A stretch of DNA of 64,000 nucleotides from Actinomycetales bacterium (GCA_018969355.1 JAGWYO010000001.1:60652-124651), one strand, 5' to 3'; shown: positions 9,046 to 17,567, counted from the first letter of the stretch. Made by a program: numbers and translations. Notes: a model not told the origin generated them from the letters alone.

Positions 9046-9869
9046 ATACCCCAACACAGGTCTATGAGCCATTTCGCGCTGGCCTGCCACCACTTGGGCG
9101 GTATTGGAAATCCCTCTTCTCGCGCAGGACATTTATATCTGAATACTCGCGATCAGAACTTCGAGAACAGCATTATGACTCAGCCTTCGGTCAGTTATGG
9201 CTAGTCCTCAACCCCTTGTTGCTCTCAGCAGTCTATTTCCTTTTAATTGTAATAATTCGAGGATCTTCAGACAGCATGCGGTATGCACATCTAACTGCCA
9301 CTCTTTTTCTTTTCTATTTAGTTGCTAACTCGCTCACAGGTGGCGTGAAATCAATTACTGCTGGTCAGCGCTTAATTTTAAATACGGCCTTTCCTCGCAT
9401 TATGTTGCCAATCTCTGCTGTTGTCATCGCAATCTTTAAGTTTCTACCAACGCTGGCTGTATTTCTGGTGATAAGAACTATTCTAGGACTTCCATTTTCA
9501 TGGCAGATGTTGTGGGCTATTCCAGTACTTCTTATAACAATGCTCTTAGCCCTTGGACTGGCGATAACAATTTCATGTATCAATGTGTATTTCCGCGACA
9601 TTGCAAGCTTTTTGCCGTATATGACCCGCACACTTTTGTACCTGTCACCTATTTTGTATGAAGCCTCTGATTTGAAACCGCAGCTAAGAACTCTTGAGAT
9701 TTTCAATCCGCTCTTTCCAATATTAGATAGCTGGTCACGTGCATTAGTACATGGCCAAGTTCCACTTGCTTCTCACATGATTATCGGATTTGGTTGGGCA
9801 GTTGGGGTTTTTTTGATCGGCACATACTTCTTTTTATCAAGGGAGCGTGAATTTGCCGTCCGTCTCTAA
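9042..9869 (+). CDS. ABC-2 type polysaccharide exporter permease
   Basis: This integral membrane protein of about 275 aa has roughly six transmembrane segments and the ABC-2 family pattern seen in TagG/Wzm/RfbA polysaccharide exporters. An amphipathic N-terminus (EYSRSELREQHYDSAFGQLWLVLNPLLL) precedes the membrane region, and a conserved ISCINVYFRDIASFLPYMTR loop lies near residue 190. The GTG at 9042 is the most likely start: it overlaps the upstream TGA and places the family N-terminus correctly, whereas earlier in-frame codons lie inside the glycosyltransferase. It pairs with the ATPase encoded next and should export an undecaprenyl-linked glycan. Confidence 0.9.
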   Translation: MNTPTQVYEPFRAGLPPLGRYWKSLFSRRTFISEYSRSELREQHYDSAFGQLWLVLNPLLLSAVYFLLIVIIRGSSDSMRYAHLTATLFLFYLVANSLTGGVKSITAGQRLILNTAFPRIMLPISAVVIAIFKFLPTLAVFLVIRTILGLPFSWQMLWAIPVLLITMLLALGLAITISCINVYFRDIASFLPYMTRTLLYLSPILYEASDLKPQLRTLEIFNPLFPILDSWSRALVHGQVPLASHMIIGFGWAVGVFLIGTYFFLSREREFAVRL

Positions 9870-10650
9870 CTCACATAAGACCAATGAAATTGCTGTGTCC
9901 GTTCGTGGCCTTGGTCTGATATACACAACTGCTATAGATCGCCGACCAACTTTAAAGGCTCGCGTTAAATCATTAGGTCGTGGAGGAAAACAAACTCGCG
10001 TTATTCGCGCATTAGATGCAGTAAATCTTGATGTTGAATATGGCCAGGTATTGGGAATTATTGGAACTAATGGCGCAGGCAAATCTTCACTGATGCGCGT
10101 GATTGCAGGAATTTTACCTCCCACCCAAGGTCGAATAGAAGTATATGGAAGCGTTAGCACCTTGTTGGCACTCGGTGTTGGCTTTAATCCATCCATGTCA
10201 GGCCGGGACAATGTCTATTTAGGCGGATTAGCTGCAGGTATGTCACGTGAAGAAATTGATAATCACTTCGAAGAAATAGCTGCTTTTTCCGAACTTGGTG
10301 ATGCAATTGATGCTCCGATGCGCACCTATTCATCAGGAATGTATGCCCGCTTAGCGTTCTCAGTCGCAGCAACTGTTCGCCCAGATATTTTAATTGTTGA
10401 TGAGGCATTAAGTACCGGCGATGGAAAGTTTAAAGAGAAGTCACTTAACCGAATTAAAGAACTACGAAGTGATGATCGCGCATTGATTCTTGTCAGCCAT
10501 GCATTGGCAACTTTGGAAGATGTTTGCAATGACGTTGCCTGGCTGCATAAAGGAAAGCTGGTTCAGCGGGGGGAGCCAAAAACTGTCATCGCTGCATATC
10601 GCGAGTTTTTGCAGGTAGGAAAGAGCGCAGCCATCGATGAGGATGTCTAA
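9847..10650 (+). CDS. ABC transporter ATP-binding protein for polysaccharide export
   Basis: This 267-aa ATPase belongs to the TagH/Wzt/RfbB group. It contains Walker A GTNGAGKSS, Walker B ILIVDEALSTGD, the ABC signature YSSGMYARL and the switch histidine in LILVSHAL. Its N-terminal extension before the Walker A is typical of polysaccharide exporters. It lacks the C-terminal carbohydrate-binding domain of O-antigen Wzt, so substrate recognition is more like TagH. It overlaps the permease gene by 23 bases. GTG at 9847 is assumed, but TTG at 9853 is also possible. Confidence 0.92.
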   Translation: MNLPSVSNSHKTNEIAVSVRGLGLIYTTAIDRRPTLKARVKSLGRGGKQTRVIRALDAVNLDVEYGQVLGIIGTNGAGKSSLMRVIAGILPPTQGRIEVYGSVSTLLALGVGFNPSMSGRDNVYLGGLAAGMSREEIDNHFEEIAAFSELGDAIDAPMRTYSSGMYARLAFSVAATVRPDILIVDEALSTGDGKFKEKSLNRIKELRSDDRALILVSHALATLEDVCNDVAWLHKGKLVQRGEPKTVIAAYREFLQVGKSAAIDEDV

Positions 10651-11872
10651 AGCTTTTCTTGCACTCATCTTCTTTTTTTCATCTCTCATTTCTAATGCTC
10701 ATGCAGTGGATGTGCCTGCAGTATTTTCCTTTCAAGGTTCTGGATATGGCCATGGAGTTGGCTTGAGTCAAATGGGTGCACGATCCATGGCCTTAAATGG
10801 TAGTAGTTCAGAAGAAATTATTAAATATTTTTATAAAGATGTAACTATTGAGCCAAAAGATGACTCTAATATCCTTCGAGTTAATATCGGCCACTTGCTC
10901 TCTACTGCAAAGATATCTAGCACTGTTGCAGGATCCCAACTTCAGATTATCCAGGGTGATATGGGAAGCGAAAGTGAAATTCCAGTCTTTTCTGTTGCAG
11001 ATGGAGTGAGTTTTTCAATTATTGGTTCAACTATTAGTCCAAGATTAACTAGTGGGAAAACTTCACGTGTACTGCCTCGGAGCAGAGTTTTCACAATCCG
11101 TTGGGCTGGAACACGCTATTTAGATGGTCCTGACACAATTATCTCTGTTACACATTCAGGTTTGTCTCAAAAGTATAGATATGGACAAATTCAAGTCAAA
11201 GCAGTTAAAAGTCCATCTGGTTATCGAATTGAAATGACTAACTCAGTTCGCTTAGCTGATGAGTATCTATGGGGTGTAAGTGAGATGCCATCGTTTTGGC
11301 CAGTAGCAGCACTAGAGGCTCAAGCCATAGCTTCGCGCACTTACGCGCTAAGCAAGGCAGGGATATATCGAAGTACCTGTGACTGTGAGTTATATGGGGA
11401 GATTTCTGACCAAACTTTTCTGGGTTATGCAAAGGAAATCGAAAAGAAATATGGAGTTATTTGGAAAGATGTTGTCTCACGAACTACTGGACTAACAATC
11501 ACACAAGCAGGCTTACCCATCACCGCTTATTTCTTCTCATCATCTGGGGGCAAGACAGAGCTTTCTTTAAATGCTTGGGGAAATAGTAGGGCTTACACAC
11601 AGATTATTGATGATCCAGGTTCATTAGATGTCGCTCTCAATCCCCGCTTTGTCTCTTGGAATCGCCAAGTTCCCCAGAACATTATTGCAGCAGCTTTTCT
11701 TCTGCCCGATGTAGTGAGTTTAGAAATTTTGGGAATTAATGAAAGTGGCACAGTTGCCCAGATTCAAGCAACATCGAGCACCGGGATACAGGTTGCTCTT
11801 CGTGGAGAAACTTTTAGAAGCAGAACCAAAATTCCTTCAGCCTGGTTTACTTTAGTTAGCGTGCAAAATTGA
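10637..11872 (+). CDS. SpoIID/LytB domain secreted protein
   Basis: This 411-aa protein has a cleavable-looking signal peptide (hydrophobic residues about 4-22, then SNAHA). The start of the mature protein is FSFQGSGYGHGVGLSQMGARSMA, the SpoIID/LytB signature. A second conserved stretch is YLWGVSEMPSFWPVAALEAQAIASRTYAL. SpoIID-like proteins are lytic transglycosylases or amidase enhancers that remodel peptidoglycan; the actinobacterial members are poorly studied. It overlaps the end of the ABC ATPase by 14 bases, so it is in the export operon. Its 3' end overlaps convergent dapD by 21 bases, the only convergent pair here not using a 4-base overlap. Confidence 0.87.
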   Translation: MRMSKAFLALIFFFSSLISNAHAVDVPAVFSFQGSGYGHGVGLSQMGARSMALNGSSSEEIIKYFYKDVTIEPKDDSNILRVNIGHLLSTAKISSTVAGSQLQIIQGDMGSESEIPVFSVADGVSFSIIGSTISPRLTSGKTSRVLPRSRVFTIRWAGTRYLDGPDTIISVTHSGLSQKYRYGQIQVKAVKSPSGYRIEMTNSVRLADEYLWGVSEMPSFWPVAALEAQAIASRTYALSKAGIYRSTCDCELYGEISDQTFLGYAKEIEKKYGVIWKDVVSRTTGLTITQAGLPITAYFFSSSGGKTELSLNAWGNSRAYTQIIDDPGSLDVALNPRFVSWNRQVPQNIIAAAFLLPDVVSLEILGINESGTVAQIQATSSTGIQVALRGETFRSRTKIPSAWFTLVSVQN

Positions 11873-12769
11873 ATTAAGTCCGCCCCAAGTACCTGTGCGA
11901 TTGATTACTTCAAGTGCGCCATCAAGGGAATTCCTACGAAAGAGCAAGTTATTTCCCCCTGAAAGTGCTGCTGCTTTCACAACTTCTCCATCAGGTAAGC
12001 GAACTTTAGAAGCTGCTGTCACGTAGGTTCCCGCTTCGATTACACAGTTATCACCTAGTGAGATTCCGCAACCTGAGTTTGCGCCCAGAAGTGATTTTTC
12101 ACCGATTGAAATAACTTCTTTTCCTCCACCGCTGAGCGTTCCCATGATGGAAGCCCCACCACCAATATCTGATCCATCGCCAACTACAACACCTGCAGAG
12201 ATGCGACCCTCAACCATGGAAGTACCAAGCGTGCCTGCATTAAAATTAACAAAACCTTCGTGCATAACTGTTGTGCCTGAAGCTAAATATGCTCCGAGTC
12301 TTACGCGATCTGCATCAGCTATGCGAACTCCACTAGGGATTACGTAATCAACCATACGTGGGAATTTATCGACTGATAAAACAGTAACGTGACCATAAGC
12401 AGCTTTTAGGCGTGCTCGAGTTGATTCAAAATCTTCAACGGCGCAAGGTCCAAAGTTTGTCCACACAACATTGTTGAGCAAACCAAAAATGCCATCAAGT
12501 GCAACTGCGTGCGGCTTCACCAAGCGATGTGAGAGTAAGTGCAAACGCAAATAAGCATCTTTGGTATCAACCGGTGCCATGGTTATGTCAATTTCAATCG
12601 CCACTAATTCTCGCGAAACACCGCGAGTGACATCACTTCCAACTAAGGACTTGATTTCATCAGGAACAGTTGCTGTCAGAGAAGCAAGTTGTGGCAACGG
12701 AAACCAGACATCGAGAGTCTTTCCGGCTGCCGTCGTTGCAATGCCGTGGCCTGATGCAATAGTGGTCAT
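11852..12769 (-). CDS. dapD: Tetrahydrodipicolinate N-succinyltransferase (actinobacterial type)
   Basis: DapD succinylates tetrahydrodipicolinate in the lysine/diaminopimelate pathway. The 305-aa protein has an N-terminal alpha/beta domain and a left-handed beta-helix of hexapeptide repeats. These run through RVRLGAYLASGTTVMHEGFVNFNAGTLG to GANSGCGISLGDNCVIEAGTYV and are about residues 155-265. The long N-terminal domain and the EG-R segment (MVEGRISAGVVVGDGSDIGGGASIMG) match actinobacterial DapD rather than the E. coli type. The pathway partner DapC is encoded about 15 kb away. It has a leaderless promoter and is divergent from the LOG gene. Confidence 0.93.
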   Translation of the reverse strand: MTTIASGHGIATTAAGKTLDVWFPLPQLASLTATVPDEIKSLVGSDVTRGVSRELVAIEIDITMAPVDTKDAYLRLHLLSHRLVKPHAVALDGIFGLLNNVVWTNFGPCAVEDFESTRARLKAAYGHVTVLSVDKFPRMVDYVIPSGVRIADADRVRLGAYLASGTTVMHEGFVNFNAGTLGTSMVEGRISAGVVVGDGSDIGGGASIMGTLSGGGKEVISIGEKSLLGANSGCGISLGDNCVIEAGTYVTAASKVRLPDGEVVKAAALSGGNNLLFRRNSLDGALEVINRTGTWGGLNSILHAN

Positions 12770-12775
12770 GTCCTA

Positions 12776-12781
12776 AGCCTA
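12776..12781 (-). promoter_or_regulatory. -10 element, leaderless dapD
   Basis: TAGGCT on the minus strand, six bases before the dapD ATG at 12769. Confidence 0.55.
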
Positions 12782-12786
12782 ACCCC

Positions 12787-12792
12787 TATCCT
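12787..12792 (+). promoter_or_regulatory. -10 element, leaderless LOG gene
   Basis: TATCCT, seven bases before the ATG at 12800. Only five bases separate it from the divergent dapD -10. Confidence 0.55.
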
Positions 12793-12799
12793 TACCCGC

Positions 12800-13330
12800 A
12801 TGCGCATCGCAGTCTTTTGTTCTTCATCGCCAACGATTGACCCAAAGTATGTAGATCTGGCCTTTGAACTTGGCCAAGCAATTGCTGCTAACTCATGGGA
12901 ATTGGTCACAGGGGGTGGTCACATCTCAATGATGGGCGCCGTTTCCAGAGGAGCTCGCAAGGGTGGTGGGCGAACAGTCGGCGTTATTCCGCAGGCTCTC
13001 GTTGACATTGAATTTGCTGATCACGATAACGATGAACTACATGTCGTTGAAACTATGGGTGAGCGAAAAGCGATGATTACAGATATTGCAGATGCTTTTA
13101 TTACATTGCCTGGAGGAGCAGGAACCCTGGAAGAGTTTTTTGAAATTTGGGTTGGGCGTTATTTAAAGTTTCACAATAAGCCAGTGGTGATTCTTGATCC
13201 ATTTGGAATCTATAACCCATTACATGAATTAGTTGAGCACTTAGAAGTGGAAAATTTTATTAAGCCAGGTATGCGTGAGTTAATTTCCTGGACAACAGAT
13301 GTAACACAAGCTTTAGAGGCTTGCTCATAG
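12800..13330 (+). CDS. LOG family nucleotide 5'-monophosphate phosphoribohydrolase
   Basis: This 176-aa Rossmann-fold protein has the LOG (lonely guy) motifs: IAVFCSSSPTIDP at the start, VTGGGHISMMGAVSRGA near residue 36, the catalytic ERK at 88-90 and PGGAGTLEE at about 104-112. LOG proteins cleave the N-glycosidic bond of nucleoside monophosphates. In plants and some actinobacteria they release cytokinins, elsewhere they serve nucleotide salvage, and annotation as lysine decarboxylase is obsolete. Its TAG overlaps the GTG of the next gene by one base. The biological substrate is unknown. Confidence 0.88.
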   Translation: MRIAVFCSSSPTIDPKYVDLAFELGQAIAANSWELVTGGGHISMMGAVSRGARKGGGRTVGVIPQALVDIEFADHDNDELHVVETMGERKAMITDIADAFITLPGGAGTLEEFFEIWVGRYLKFHNKPVVILDPFGIYNPLHELVEHLEVENFIKPGMRELISWTTDVTQALEACS

Positions 13331-13758
13331 TGTCTAGTAACCACATCGCAATTTCTTTACAGATAAATGCCCCTATCCAAGAAGTTTGGGATTTGCTTAC
13401 ACAATGGGAAAAACAAGGTGAATGGATGCTTCAGACAAAAGTCTGGGTGACATCAGAGATTACAGAAGGTATTGGCACTTCGATTCAAGCATTTACTGGT
13501 GTTGGTTCGTTAGGAGTTCTAGATTCAATGACAATAACGTCATGGCAACCTCCACACACCTGCGATGTGGTTCACACCGGAAGAGTAATTAAAGGCACGG
13601 GTAGATTTCACTTGCGTGAAATAACTTCAGATACAACGGTTTTTGATTGGTCAGAGGAAGTTATCGCACCACGCTTATTTTTCGTATTCATATTTCCTGC
13701 CCTCTACCTAGGTGTGAGAATCTCGTTGAGCCGTTTTGCTCGAACATTCCGCCGATAG
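13330..13758 (+). CDS. SRPBCC family protein (polyketide cyclase-like)
   Basis: The product of about 142 aa has a START/SRPBCC-type fold pattern: ISLQINAPIQEVWDLLTQWEKQGEWM at the N-terminus, then a TGRVIKGTGRFHLREI strand pair, a FDWSEEVIAP segment and a final helix. Such proteins bind hydrophobic ligands; the substrate is not predictable. A hydrophobic patch (LFFVFIFPALYLGVRI, about residues 115-130) sits before the end and might contact membrane. The GTG at 13330 is preferred because it overlaps the LOG stop (TAGTG) and gives the usual family N-terminus. Confidence 0.8.
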   Translation: MSSNHIAISLQINAPIQEVWDLLTQWEKQGEWMLQTKVWVTSEITEGIGTSIQAFTGVGSLGVLDSMTITSWQPPHTCDVVHTGRVIKGTGRFHLREITSDTTVFDWSEEVIAPRLFFVFIFPALYLGVRISLSRFARTFRR

Positions 13759-13789
13759 CACCCTCATCGCCCTAGGCATGAAGAGCCAG

Positions 13790-13795
13790 TAGCCT
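13790..13795 (+). promoter_or_regulatory. -10 element, leaderless sigma-region-4 protein
   Basis: TAGCCT, seven bases before the ATG at 13803. Confidence 0.55.
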
Positions 13796-13802
13796 TAGAA
13801 CC

Positions 13803-13994
13803 ATGAGCGAATCCCCAACCTTGGCCCAGGTGCTGGCTTCGCTGCCTGAAGAAGAGCGGATCATTTTGACCTTGCATTACCTGCGCCAAATGTCATCGAG
13901 TGAGATTGCCACAATGCTCACAGTGCCAGAGCGCGCAGTTGATGCCGTTATTTCGGCTGGGAAAGCGAGATTAAGCGCGCTTCTAGGGCTCTAA
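13803..13994 (+). CDS. Stand-alone sigma-70 region 4-like DNA-binding protein
   Basis: This 63-aa protein is almost entirely a sigma region 4 helix-turn-helix. LASLPEEERIILTLHYLRQMSSSEIATML is followed by the recognition-helix-like VPERAVDAVISAGKARLSALLGL. It has no region 2, so it cannot act as a conventional sigma factor alone. Similar small proteins occur in Actinobacteria upstream of DUF3117 or aminopeptidase genes. It could bind DNA or interact with core polymerase; I cannot tell which. It has its own leaderless -10 and is followed by the 59-aa DUF3117 gene. Confidence 0.75.
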   Translation: MSESPTLAQVLASLPEEERIILTLHYLRQMSSSEIATMLTVPERAVDAVISAGKARLSALLGL

Positions 13995-14066
13995 AACCAA
14001 CTGGATTTCGCGCTTGTGCTCTAAATGCGAGATACTTCTCCTCTTGAACCTTCCTCGTCCATCTCT

Positions 14067-14073
14067 AAAGGAG
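14067..14073 (+). promoter_or_regulatory. Ribosome binding site of DUF3117
   Basis: AAAGGAG seven bases before the ATG at 14081. It is one of the few strong Shine-Dalgarno sites in a window dominated by leaderless starts, and it fixes the start of this very short gene. Confidence 0.75.
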
Positions 14074-14080
14074 TCCCCAC

Positions 14081-14260
14081 ATGGCAGCCATGAAACCTCG
14101 TACCGGTGATGGTCCAATGGAGGTCACCAAGGAGGCTCGCTCACTGGTGATGCGAATTCCACTAGAAGGTGGCGGGCGTCTTGTAGTCGAACTTAACTCT
14201 GAAGAAGCTAATAATCTCAGCGCCGCACTTCATGCAGCTGTGGCATTAGTTAAGAAGTAA
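14081..14260 (+). CDS. DUF3117 family protein
   Basis: This 59-aa protein starts MAAMKPRTGDGPMEVTKEAR and continues with IPLEGGGRLVVELNSEEA. It matches the small DUF3117 family, which is nearly universal and strongly conserved in Actinobacteria, and its length is typical. The function is unknown. The strong ribosome binding site and 5' untranslated region suggest high expression, unlike the neighbouring leaderless genes. It lies between the sigma-region-4 mini-protein and pepA. Confidence 0.88.
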   Translation: MAAMKPRTGDGPMEVTKEARSLVMRIPLEGGGRLVVELNSEEANNLSAALHAAVALVKK

Positions 14261-14275
14261 ATCACTAACAGGCGA

Positions 14276-14281
14276 TAGCCT
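14276..14281 (+). promoter_or_regulatory. -10 element, leaderless pepA
   Basis: TAGCCT, seven bases before the ATG at 14289. Confidence 0.55.
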
Positions 14282-14288
14282 TCAACGC

Positions 14289-15779
14289 ATGTTCTGGACA
14301 CTTAAAGCAGCCAAGCCTCAACTCGCAAGTGCTACAGACGCAAACTCAATTGCGCTCGCTTTCGCTAAAGATTCAGACGGAATAGTTTCATTTATAGGAC
14401 CTGAGAATTTAGTTCAAGATATTGAAAAGTTTTTTGACATCAGCCTTCTGGATGAACTTTCCTTCTTTTCTCCCTCATACAAAACTGGAGAGCTATTCGA
14501 AATCCCTGTCAGCTCTCAAGATGCTCAAACAGATCGAATCTTTTTAGTTGGAGTGGGTGATTCATCAACGCCATCTCTACGCATTGCCGCCACAACAATT
14601 GCTAGAAAAGTCCGCGGAAAAAATACTACGGTCTATTCAGCGTGCGCTATTAACAGCAAAGATGTTAAGGCACATGCAATCGCACTGACACTAGGCGCTT
14701 ATCTTTGGAATCTAAAAACAGGAGAGCCTGCAGGTAAACCAACTTTCTTAGTTGCCACAAATGAAAAAGAGGTTATAAATGCTGCTAACTCTATTGCGAA
14801 AGCGATTACGCGGGCTCGTGATTTGGTTCATACGCCTTCTAATATTAAGAATCCTGCGTGGATGGCTATTAAGGCTCAAGAATTTGCTAAAGGAACCGGG
14901 CTCACGGTAAAGGTTCTTGCAGGAAAAGAACTCAAAGATTTTGGTGGTTTGCGCGCAGTTGGAAACTCAGCTCCAAAACCTGGACCACGCTTTATTCAGG
15001 TGGGATATGCCCCGGCAAAGAAGAGGAATGCAATTAATGCCCTCCCACATGTTGTATTAGTGGGCAAAGGAATCACCTATGACACTGGTGGAATCAATCT
15101 CAAACGCCCTTATGACTTGATGATTCCAATGAAGAGTGACATGACAGGGGCTGCAGTTATTTTGGCAACGCTAACTGCACTAGAAGAATTACAACCAAAT
15201 ATCCGCGTAACAGCCTTAATGATGTGTGCAGAAAACGCTTTCTCGGGCTCTGCTCAGCGCCCCAGCGATGTTATTACTCACTATGGTGGAACAACTGTCG
15301 AGGTCATTGATACAGATGCAGAAGGCCGCTTAGTTTTAGCTGATGGCCTTGCCTATGCCGATAAGAATTTAGATCCAGATTATTTAGTAGATATCGCAAC
15401 TTTAACAGGTGCAGCAACACTTGGACTTGGTAAGCAGTATGCCGCGATGTACACACGCGATGAACAACTTGCACGTGACTTAGAATTAGCAGGGACTGAA
15501 TCAGGAGATCGAGTTTGGCACATGCCTTTGATTGATGATTACAAAGATGCACTCGAAAGTGACATTGCAGATTTTAATCATTTAGCAAAGAAAGCAAAAT
15601 ATCAAGCTAAATCTGTCACCGCTGCACTTTTCCTTGAACACTTTGCTGGAAAGCGCCGTTGGGTTCATTTAGATATCGCAGGTACGGCAAGAAGTGACAA
15701 TGATGCCGGCGAGAATCCAAAAGGCGGAACTGGTTATGGAGTCCGTTTGTTAACTCAGTGGATTATGAACCTTAAATGA
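14289..15779 (+). CDS. pepA: Leucyl aminopeptidase (M17 family)
   Basis: This metallo-aminopeptidase releases N-terminal residues from peptides using two divalent metals. The 496-aa protein has a variable N-terminal domain (about 1-160) and an M17 catalytic domain. The catalytic domain holds GKGITYDTGGINLKRP, the KSDMTGAAVILA stretch and the metal-binding TDAEGRLVLADGL signature. The family signature usually reads NTDAEGRL and here reads DTDAEGRL, a conservative change. The first methionines fit a leaderless start. The next gene starts inside its stop codon (ATGA). Confidence 0.95.
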   Translation: MFWTLKAAKPQLASATDANSIALAFAKDSDGIVSFIGPENLVQDIEKFFDISLLDELSFFSPSYKTGELFEIPVSSQDAQTDRIFLVGVGDSSTPSLRIAATTIARKVRGKNTTVYSACAINSKDVKAHAIALTLGAYLWNLKTGEPAGKPTFLVATNEKEVINAANSIAKAITRARDLVHTPSNIKNPAWMAIKAQEFAKGTGLTVKVLAGKELKDFGGLRAVGNSAPKPGPRFIQVGYAPAKKRNAINALPHVVLVGKGITYDTGGINLKRPYDLMIPMKSDMTGAAVILATLTALEELQPNIRVTALMMCAENAFSGSAQRPSDVITHYGGTTVEVIDTDAEGRLVLADGLAYADKNLDPDYLVDIATLTGAATLGLGKQYAAMYTRDEQLARDLELAGTESGDRVWHMPLIDDYKDALESDIADFNHLAKKAKYQAKSVTAALFLEHFAGKRRWVHLDIAGTARSDNDAGENPKGGTGYGVRLLTQWIMNLK

Positions 15780-16402
15780 AGATAGATCCACATTCATTTG
15801 CTGAAAACTTTATAACTGAAGATCCATTCAAGGCTTATGCCCGTGCACGCGGTATTGAAATTGGAGCACAGGATGCATCACCCGGTGTTGGCGCCTATCT
15901 TAAGCACCTAGCCTTTACTCTCTCAGCACAATCAGTTGTTGAGATAGGCACAGGATCAGGCGTTGGAAGCCTGTGGCTTTTGGATGGCATGTTGGCCAGT
16001 GGCACTTTAACTTCAATTGATGATGAGATGGAGCACACCCAGATAGCAAAGTTGGCGTTTTCGGATGCAGAGATAGCACCCACACGTTACAGATTAATTA
16101 CTAATTCTGTTCTAGATGTGATTTCAAAGTTAACCGATAGAGCCTATGACTTAGTTGTAGTACGCCATGATCCACAAGATTTAAGTTTTGTAATTAGCGA
16201 AGCACATCGTATTTTGCGCAGTGGTGGGGCACTAGTAATCGATGGCTTTTTTGGTGGCTCAAAGGTCAACGATTTAGCACAGCGAGATCCTAAAACCGTG
16301 GCTCTTCGCGATGCTGGGAAAATCATTAAAAATGACACAGAGCATTGGGTGAGTACCCTGATTCCAACCGGAGATGGTTTGTTAGTTGCAACTAAGTTAT
16401 AG
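15776..16402 (+). CDS. O-methyltransferase (class I SAM-dependent)
   Basis: The 208-aa protein matches the O-methyltransferase family 3 pattern (as in mycobacterial Rv1220c). The SAM motif VVEIGTGSGVGSLWLLDGM is near residue 58, a LTSIDDEMEHTQIAK acidic loop follows, then DLVVVRHDPQDLS and RILRSGGALVIDG. These enzymes usually methylate small catechol-like or other acceptors with Mg2+; the acceptor here is unknown. It overlaps pepA by four bases (ATGA) and precedes htrA, an order also found in other Actinobacteria. Confidence 0.88.
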   Translation: MKIDPHSFAENFITEDPFKAYARARGIEIGAQDASPGVGAYLKHLAFTLSAQSVVEIGTGSGVGSLWLLDGMLASGTLTSIDDEMEHTQIAKLAFSDAEIAPTRYRLITNSVLDVISKLTDRAYDLVVVRHDPQDLSFVISEAHRILRSGGALVIDGFFGGSKVNDLAQRDPKTVALRDAGKIIKNDTEHWVSTLIPTGDGLLVATKL

Positions 16403-16414
16403 GAAGATACAGGC

Positions 16415-17539
16415 ATGATTTTTCCCAGAAAGAAAGCAACCCCCGAAGTTCGACCATGGTGGGAAACAAGTGCGCCACAAAAGAGTTCGCGAGGCAAGGT
16501 TTTTATCATCGCATTACTCGCAAGCTGTCTCGGTGGATTTCTAGGAGTTACTGCAACTGGTGGAACAATTTTTAACTCTGCCAACATTGTTAATTCTTCA
16601 AGCACTATTGAACGCGCACCTGATTCTGTAGCAGGAATAGCTGCCAGAGTATTACCTTCAGTCGTTTCAATAAATACACGCTCTGCATCAGGTCGCGGGG
16701 GAACAGGCTCAGGTTTTGTTTTTGATAGCAATGGTTACATCCTGACTAATAATCACGTTATAGCAGGAGTTGCTGACGGAAACGGTGCTATTCGAGTTAC
16801 TTTGAATAATGGTGATTCATATAGTGCCAGCATTATTGGCCGTGATGCCTCGTATGACTTAGCAATTATAAAAATTAGCGCAACTAATCTTCCAGCACTA
16901 GAATTTGGTGACAGTGACAAAGTTGCAGTTGGAGATTCGGTTATTGCAATCGGTTCTCCACTTGGTCTTTCAGGAACAGTAACTCTGGGAATTATCAGTG
17001 CAAAAGATCGACCAGTCACTGCGGGCGATACTGGATCAGGTAACTCTTTTATCAATGCGCTACAAACCGATGCAGCAATTAATCCAGGAAATTCTGGAGG
17101 ACCACTAGTTGATGCAACTGGGGCAGTCATAGGAGTTAATTCTGCAATTGCATCCCTAGGTTCCTCCTCGCAAACTGGCTCCATTGGATTGGGTTTTGCA
17201 ATACCGATAAATCAAGCGAGAAAGACCGCTGATCAATTAATTAAATCTGGAAAAGCAACATATCCATTCCTAGGTGTTTCACTCGATATGAATTTCACTG
17301 GAGTTGGGGCACTTGTGGCAAATTCCAGTACTGCTATTGTGCCGGGTGGGCCTGCAGCGAAAGCGGGAATCCGTGCAGGCGATGTGATTATCAAATTTGA
17401 GGATAAAACCATCAATTCTCCAGAGGAATTAATAGTGGCTATTCGCGCTAAAAATGTGGGAGACAAGGTTTCTCTCACTTACAAGCGAGATAGTAAAGAG
17501 GTCATAGTCACCGTTACCTTGGTAGCTGGCAATAACTAG
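16415..17539 (+). CDS. HtrA/DegP-like membrane-anchored serine protease with PDZ domain
   Basis: This 374-aa quality-control protease has one transmembrane segment (about 28-50) placing the catalytic part outside the membrane. The triad is visible: His114 in LTNNHVIAG, Asp148 in SYDLAIIKI and Ser227 in NPGNSGGPLVD. One C-terminal PDZ domain spans about 275-370 (GPAAKAGIRAGDVIIKFEDKTINSPEEL). HtrA enzymes degrade or refold damaged extracytoplasmic proteins. It sits between an O-methyltransferase and tatB, the actinobacterial sigE-htrA-tatB neighbourhood, but no sigE or rseA is present here. Confidence 0.94.
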   Translation: MIFPRKKATPEVRPWWETSAPQKSSRGKVFIIALLASCLGGFLGVTATGGTIFNSANIVNSSSTIERAPDSVAGIAARVLPSVVSINTRSASGRGGTGSGFVFDSNGYILTNNHVIAGVADGNGAIRVTLNNGDSYSASIIGRDASYDLAIIKISATNLPALEFGDSDKVAVGDSVIAIGSPLGLSGTVTLGIISAKDRPVTAGDTGSGNSFINALQTDAAINPGNSGGPLVDATGAVIGVNSAIASLGSSSQTGSIGLGFAIPINQARKTADQLIKSGKATYPFLGVSLDMNFTGVGALVANSSTAIVPGGPAAKAGIRAGDVIIKFEDKTINSPEELIVAIRAKNVGDKVSLTYKRDSKEVIVTVTLVAGNN

Positions 17540-17555
17540 AGCTCGATTTAGCGGG

Positions 17556-17561
17556 TAGGCT
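17556..17561 (+). promoter_or_regulatory. -10 element, leaderless tatB
   Basis: TAGGCT, six bases before the ATG at 17568. Confidence 0.55.
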
Positions 17562-17567
17562 TTCGCT

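Noticed and set aside
16144..16731. 195-codon frame antisense to the O-methyltransferase/htrA junction
   Set aside because: It is entirely opposite two well-supported genes and shows low-complexity Pro/Arg/Ser composition typical of antisense frames.
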